From the NCBI RefSeq assembly GCF_001610895.1, contig NZ_CP011273.1:806001-870000 (forward strand): a stretch of DNA of 64,000 bases. Direction: 5' to 3'. This stretch comes from Planctomyces sp. SH-PL62 (GTDB lineage Bacteria > Planctomycetota > Planctomycetia > Isosphaerales > Isosphaeraceae). This document shows, piece by piece, positions 60,360 to 64,000 of this stretch. How positions within the stretch are numbered: the first letter of the stretch is position 1; each line of letters opens with the position of its first letter. A program made the translations under genes and the position numbers. The notes under the pieces were generated by a model. It had not been told where the DNA came from. It ran no database searches and saw nothing but the letters and a program-made list of their open reading frames with translations.

Positions 60360-62262
60360 GACTGACCCTGCGGAAGAAAGTCACCCTGGCGCTGGTGGCC
60401 TTCGGCCTGATCCCGGCGGGCATCGTCGCGGCGACCGCCTACATCGCCGACGACCAGTTCAAGCGCAAGCAAGACTTGATCATCCAGACCGCCGCGTCCG
60501 CGATCAGCGACAAGATCCACACCATCGCCCTGACCAACCAGAAGACCAGGCCGGCCACGGCCCCGGCGACGGCGGACGCCCCCGAACAGGAGGGGCTGGC
60601 GCTGCCGGAGTGGAACCTGGACGACGCCACCCGGCGGATGACCCAGAACGCGATCTCCGAGGTCGTCTCGCGGTTCGAGCTGGCCAACACCCAGGTGATG
60701 GTCGTCGACCCGCGGAACAGCGTCGTGATCCGCCACCGGGGACCGGCCGGCTCGTTCGACGACAAGGCCGACACGCTCGAATCCCGATACCGGGCGACCG
60801 TCAACCGGGCCCAGAACGCGATCGGCCACGATCACGTGGAGCCGGTCTCGGGCGAGACCTACCTGGAGCCCGAGGTCGTCGGCTTCGCCTCGATCCGGCT
60901 GGCGACGACCCTCGCGCCCGGCGACGAGCACGGCTACGCGGTCCTCGTCGCCGTGCCCCGCAAGAACGCCTACGAGACGATCTACGGCTCGCAGAGCAAG
61001 ATCCTGATGCTCCTGGGCGCCATCATCCCGCTCACCATCCTCCTGGGCTTCCTGTTCGGCCGCTGGTTCATCCGCCCCTTGCTCCAGATCATCCGCGTCA
61101 CCGAGGACCTGCACGAAGGGCACCTCTACAACCGCACCGGGATCGTCCGCTCGGACGAAATGGGCGAGCTGGCCGGGCTGACCGACTCGGTGGTGGGCAA
61201 GCTCTCGGAGGTCGTGGGCCAGATCCGCAACATGACCGCGTCGGTCTCGACGGCGAGCAACGAGCTGAACTCCTCGGCCCAGCAGCTCGCCCAGGGGGCC
61301 CACCAGCAGGCGGCGACCCTCCAGGAGATCGGCAGCAGCCTCCAGTCGGTCGACGGCTCGGTGGCCCGCAACGCCCAGCACGCCCGCGACACCGCCCGGA
61401 CCGCCAACGAGGCCAGCGCCCAGGCCGGCCGGGGAGGGGAGGCGGTCCACGAGACCGTCGCCGCGATGCGTGAGATCACCCAGAAGATCCTGATCGTCGA
61501 GGACATCGCCTACCAGACGAACCTGCTGTCGCTCAACGCGGCCATCGAGGCCGCCCGCGCCGGCCCGCACGGCCGGGGGTTCGCCGTGGTCGCCGGCGAG
61601 GTCAAGAAGCTGGCCGAGCGGAGCCAGGCGGCGGCCCAGCAGATCAGCGATCTGGCCAAGAAAAGCGTGGCGGTCGCCGAGAACGCCGGCCAACTTTTGG
61701 AGCGGACGGTGCCGATGATCCGCGACACGTCCGAGCTGATCTCGGAGATCGCCGCCGCCAGCCAGGAGCAGATGAACGCGATCCGCGAGATCAACATCGG
61801 CGTGAAGCAGCTGGAAGACGTGGTCTCGCAGAACGCCGCGGCCAGCCACGAGCTCGCGGCCACCTCGACCGACCTGGCGCTGCAGTCGTCCAGCCTCCAG
61901 CGCGAGGTCGACTTTTTCCGGCTGGACGCCGGAGCCTACAAGCCCCCGCTCGCCCCCTCGCCGGGTCGGGGGCTGGAACACGGGTCGCGGGGGAGCGCCC
62001 ACCACCCGGTCCATCGGGCCCCCGCCGCCCTCGCGAGCGACGGCCGCCACGGCGTCGACCACCCGGTCGCGACGGGGCATGGGCATGGGACCGGGCCGGG
62101 GCATCCCTCGGCCCAGGGCCACGGCCATCATGCCGGGGGGCCGCTGCCGGGCCCCCCCCGTCGGCCGCCGGGGCCGGGGCCTCGTCGGCCGGCATGGTCC
62201 CCCCGCCGAGGGGCGGGGTGGTGGTCAACCTTGACGACGACGACAATTTCGAGCGATTCTGA
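60356..62262 (+). CDS. Methyl-accepting chemotaxis protein, frame disrupted near C-terminus
   Basis: A membrane chemoreceptor of about 635 residues if read through the frame change. TM1 (8-30), an extracytoplasmic sensor (31-215), TM2 (218-240), HAMP (240-293) and a cytoplasmic signalling domain are visible. The hairpin tip is [20 protein letters not shown]. After a His-rich tail ([19 protein letters not shown]) the chain meets a run of eight C (62152-62159). In the annotated frame it continues with unlikely sequence to 62359, while the -1 frame gives [14 protein letters not shown] and stops at 62262. That tail is much more natural: NFERF resembles the NWETF pentapeptide that binds CheR. The start ATG overlaps cheA. 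Confidence 0.85.
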
Positions 62263-62355
62263 TGGGGGCGAGACGCCCGCCGCGTCGATCCGAACTCGAT
62301 CCGACCTCCACGCCTCGCCTCTCGGCCGAGGCGATCCCCTGAAGGACCGCCGCGG

Positions 62356-62862
62356 ATGATCGACATGACCACCGACGACGTCATCGAACGGGAACGGGAC
62401 CGCGCCCAATCGTACGTCGTCTTCCGCCTGGGGGGGGAGGGCTACGCGCTGGAGGTCATGCGCGTCCAGGAGGTGCTGGACGTGCTGGCGATCACCGAGG
62501 TCCCGGGGGCCTCGCGATGCCTGCTGGGGGTGATCAACCTACGCGGGCATGTCGTGCCGGTGTATGATTTGAGGATCCCGTTCGGACTGCCGGTCGACCC
62601 CAAGCCCGCTCGCGCGCCCAGCGTGTTGATCGTGGAGACCGAGGCGGGGAACGATTCGGAGGTGACGGGACTCCTGGTCGATCGGGTCTCCGACGTCCTG
62701 GAGTTCGCGCCCGACGAGGTGCAGCCGTCGCCGCAGTTGGGGTTGGGGAAGACCACGCCGTTCGTCCGGGGGCTGATCCGACACCAGGACGCCTTCCTGC
62801 TGGTGCTTGACGTGGACCGTGTGTTCTCGGTTCTGGCCTCGATCAATGGCGGGGGAGTTTAA
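62356..62862 (+). CDS. cheW: Chemotaxis coupling protein CheW
   Basis: A 168-residue CheW that links the receptor to CheA. It shows the usual start [24 protein letters not shown], the [13 protein letters not shown] core, and [16 protein letters not shown]. No CheA- or CheV-type extra domain is present. The ATG at 62356 is preceded by AAGGA at about 62342-62346. Its stop is 1 base before the start of cheR, so the two are almost certainly co-transcribed. Confidence 0.96.
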   Translation: MIDMTTDDVIERERDRAQSYVVFRLGGEGYALEVMRVQEVLDVLAITEVPGASRCLLGVINLRGHVVPVYDLRIPFGLPVDPKPARAPSVLIVETEAGNDSEVTGLLVDRVSDVLEFAPDEVQPSPQLGLGKTTPFVRGLIRHQDAFLLVLDVDRVFSVLASINGGGV

Positions 62863-62863
62863 C

Positions 62864-63730
62864 GTGGCGACGTCGGGCCTGCTGCCACCCTCGCCCTCGG
62901 GTGAACCCGATGCGTGGTCCGAAAAAGATTTCGGCTGCGTCATTGTGTTCCTCCGCAGCCAGATCGGCATCAGCCTGGAGACGCACCGGCTGGGGCTGCT
63001 CCAGGCGCGACTGCGCTCTCGCCTGCAGGCGCGGGGGATCGCCAGCTTCTCGCAGTTCTACGACCAGGCGCTGCGGCCCGACCCCACGGGCTGGGGGGCG
63101 CAGCTGCTGATCGACCTGAGCACGGTCAACCACACCTCGTTCTTCCGCGAGCCGGCCCACTTCACCTTCCTGATCGAGAAGGTCTCCCAGTGGCTCCGGG
63201 AGTCGCCGACGAGTTCGGTGCGGATCTGGTCGGCCGGCTGCTCGTCCGGGCAGGAGCCCTACAGCATGGCGATGGCCCTGGCCGAGGCCCTGCCGCCCCA
63301 CAGCCTCTCGCGGATCGACATCTGGGGGAGCGACCTGTCGCTGGAGATGCTCAAGGTGGCCGCCGGGGCGATCTACACCACGCGGGACGTCCAGGGGGTC
63401 TCGCAGGCGCGGCTCCGGCGATTCTTCCTGCTGGGCCGCGGCCCCCGCGAGGGCTCGTTCCGGATCGTCCCCGAGATCCGCGACCTGGTGAAGTTCCGGC
63501 ACATCGACCTGCGAACGGCCCACTGGGCGATCCCGACCGACTTCCACGTGGTCTTCTGCCGCAACGTCTCGATCTACTTCTCCGACGAGGAGCGGCAGGT
63601 TCTGCTCAATCGGCTCGCCCAGCACATCCGGCCCGCCGGTTGGCTGGTGATGGGCAACGGCGAGATCCTGCCGTCGGTCCCGGCGGTGTTCCACAAGCAG
63701 TCGCCGTCGATTTTCCAGAAAGAGGCTTGA
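62864..63730 (+). CDS. cheR: Chemotaxis methyltransferase CheR
   Basis: A 288-residue SAM-dependent methyltransferase that methylates glutamates of MCPs. The SAM motif is IWSAGCSSGQEPYS; the NHTSFFREP block and DVVFCRN-like HVVFCRNVSIYF are also typical. I chose the GTG at 62864 over the ATG at 62846 because GGGGGAG at 62851-62857 has ideal spacing to it and it follows the cheW stop directly. The presence of a receptor tail that looks like the CheR docking peptide supports this pairing. Confidence 0.95.
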   Translation: MATSGLLPPSPSGEPDAWSEKDFGCVIVFLRSQIGISLETHRLGLLQARLRSRLQARGIASFSQFYDQALRPDPTGWGAQLLIDLSTVNHTSFFREPAHFTFLIEKVSQWLRESPTSSVRIWSAGCSSGQEPYSMAMALAEALPPHSLSRIDIWGSDLSLEMLKVAAGAIYTTRDVQGVSQARLRRFFLLGRGPREGSFRIVPEIRDLVKFRHIDLRTAHWAIPTDFHVVFCRNVSIYFSDEERQVLLNRLAQHIRPAGWLVMGNGEILPSVPAVFHKQSPSIFQKEA

Positions 63731-63736
63731 GCCGCC

Positions 63737-64000
63737 ATGGCCCTGCGCGATCGCTCCCAACCGCCGGTCCCGCCCGCGCATCACTCGGCGATCGAGGTGA
63801 TGGTGGTGGACGACAGCGCCGTGATCCGTCAGCGGCTGAAGTCGATCATCGAGTCGGACCATCGGTTCCGCGTCACCCTCGCGGCCGACCCGTACGAGGC
63901 GGTCGCCATGCTCAGCCGGTCGGTCCCCGGCGTCATCGTGCTCGACGTCGAGATGCCCCGGATGGACGGGCTGACGTTCCTGCGCAAGCTGATGAAGCAG
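63737..64000 (+). CDS. cheB: Chemotaxis response regulator CheB (partial)
   Basis: The first 88 residues of a receiver-containing protein run off the window end. The receiver shows VMVVDDSAVIRQRL and VLDVEMPRMDGLTFLRKLM, with the phospho-acceptor Asp in LDVEMP. In this position after cheR it is very probably the methylesterase CheB, whose catalytic domain would lie beyond 64000. The ATG follows the cheR stop by six bases. Confidence 0.85.
   Translation, partial: MALRDRSQPPVPPAHHSAIEVMVVDDSAVIRQRLKSIIESDHRFRVTLAADPYEAVAMLSRSVPGVIVLDVEMPRMDGLTFLRKLMKQ

Noticed and set aside
62160-62359. 0-frame C-terminal extension of the MCP, whose TGA overlaps the cheW ATG as ATGA
   Set aside because: The overlap with cheW is tempting, but GC3 and composition of this stretch are poor, while the -1 frame ends in a typical receptor tail.

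Overview
The window is high-GC DNA from what looks like a planctomycete, most likely of the Isosphaeraceae. This rests on the overall GC and third-position GC bias, the loose packing of mostly short operons, and recognisable family types: DUF6263-like secreted proteins, a zinc-ribbon plus GP-rich membrane protein, a coproporphyrin-type ferrochelatase, and decayed intergenic repeats. It is an inference, because no 16S gene is present. The region reads as ordinary chromosome. I see no prophage, insertion sequence, integrase or CRISPR array.

Layout. 1-8.8 kb: rpoB and rpoC, separated by an unusually long spacer that carries a promoter-like site and an intrinsic terminator. 8.8-14.7 kb: a Uma2-type nuclease and a family-4-like uracil-DNA glycosylase, then a GntR/ABC-ATPase/permease operon behind a tandemly duplicated promoter. 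14.9-16.4 kb: two tandem paralogues of unknown function. 16.4-20.6 kb, minus strand: a secreted lipase-like hydrolase, htpG and tRNA-His. 20.9-27.9 kb: a Gfo/Idh/MocA oxidoreductase, an extremely acidic protein, a TPR protein, purine nucleoside phosphorylase, ileS and purN. 27.9-31.5 kb, minus strand: an apparent three-gene operon (PIG-L/BshB1-type deacetylase, GH127-type glycosidase, NTF2-like protein). 32-39 kb: a histone-H1-like protein, palindromic repeats, aroF, a strongly structured non-coding transcription unit, a RelA/SpoT-type HD hydrolase, a secreted TIM-barrel-like protein, a repeat array, an ankyrin protein and an alpha/beta hydrolase. 39.8-47.6 kb: a membrane-bound sigma-54 activator, two tandem DUF6263-like proteins, a CPBP protease and an HtrA protease. 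47.9-53.7 kb: TPR, Fe-dependent alcohol dehydrogenase, a membrane protein with a carbohydrate-binding-like tail, a zinc-ribbon membrane protein and an ankyrin protein. 54-64 kb: ferrochelatase followed by a signalling and chemotaxis cluster (response regulator-PP2C phosphatase, STAS protein, response regulator, CheA, MCP, CheW, CheR, CheB).

How genes work together. The final cluster looks like a complete chemosensory pathway with an adjoining receiver/PP2C/STAS group that could form a partner-switch side branch. The MCP apparently ends in a CheR-docking-like pentapeptide, but only if a one-base frame disruption at a C8 run is corrected. A second apparent one-base loss sits at a G7 run near the start of the sigma-54 activator. 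Both could be homopolymer assembly errors.

Most interesting unexplained items: the minus-strand structured RNA unit at about 34.85-35.34 kb, with a 13-base perfect complement to the usual 16S rRNA 3' end; the promoter-leader-terminator arrangement inside the rpoB-rpoC spacer; and the six-copy ATTGGCTTYGTTCGGC array at 37.27-37.52 kb. I did not find a clearly new multi-gene system.
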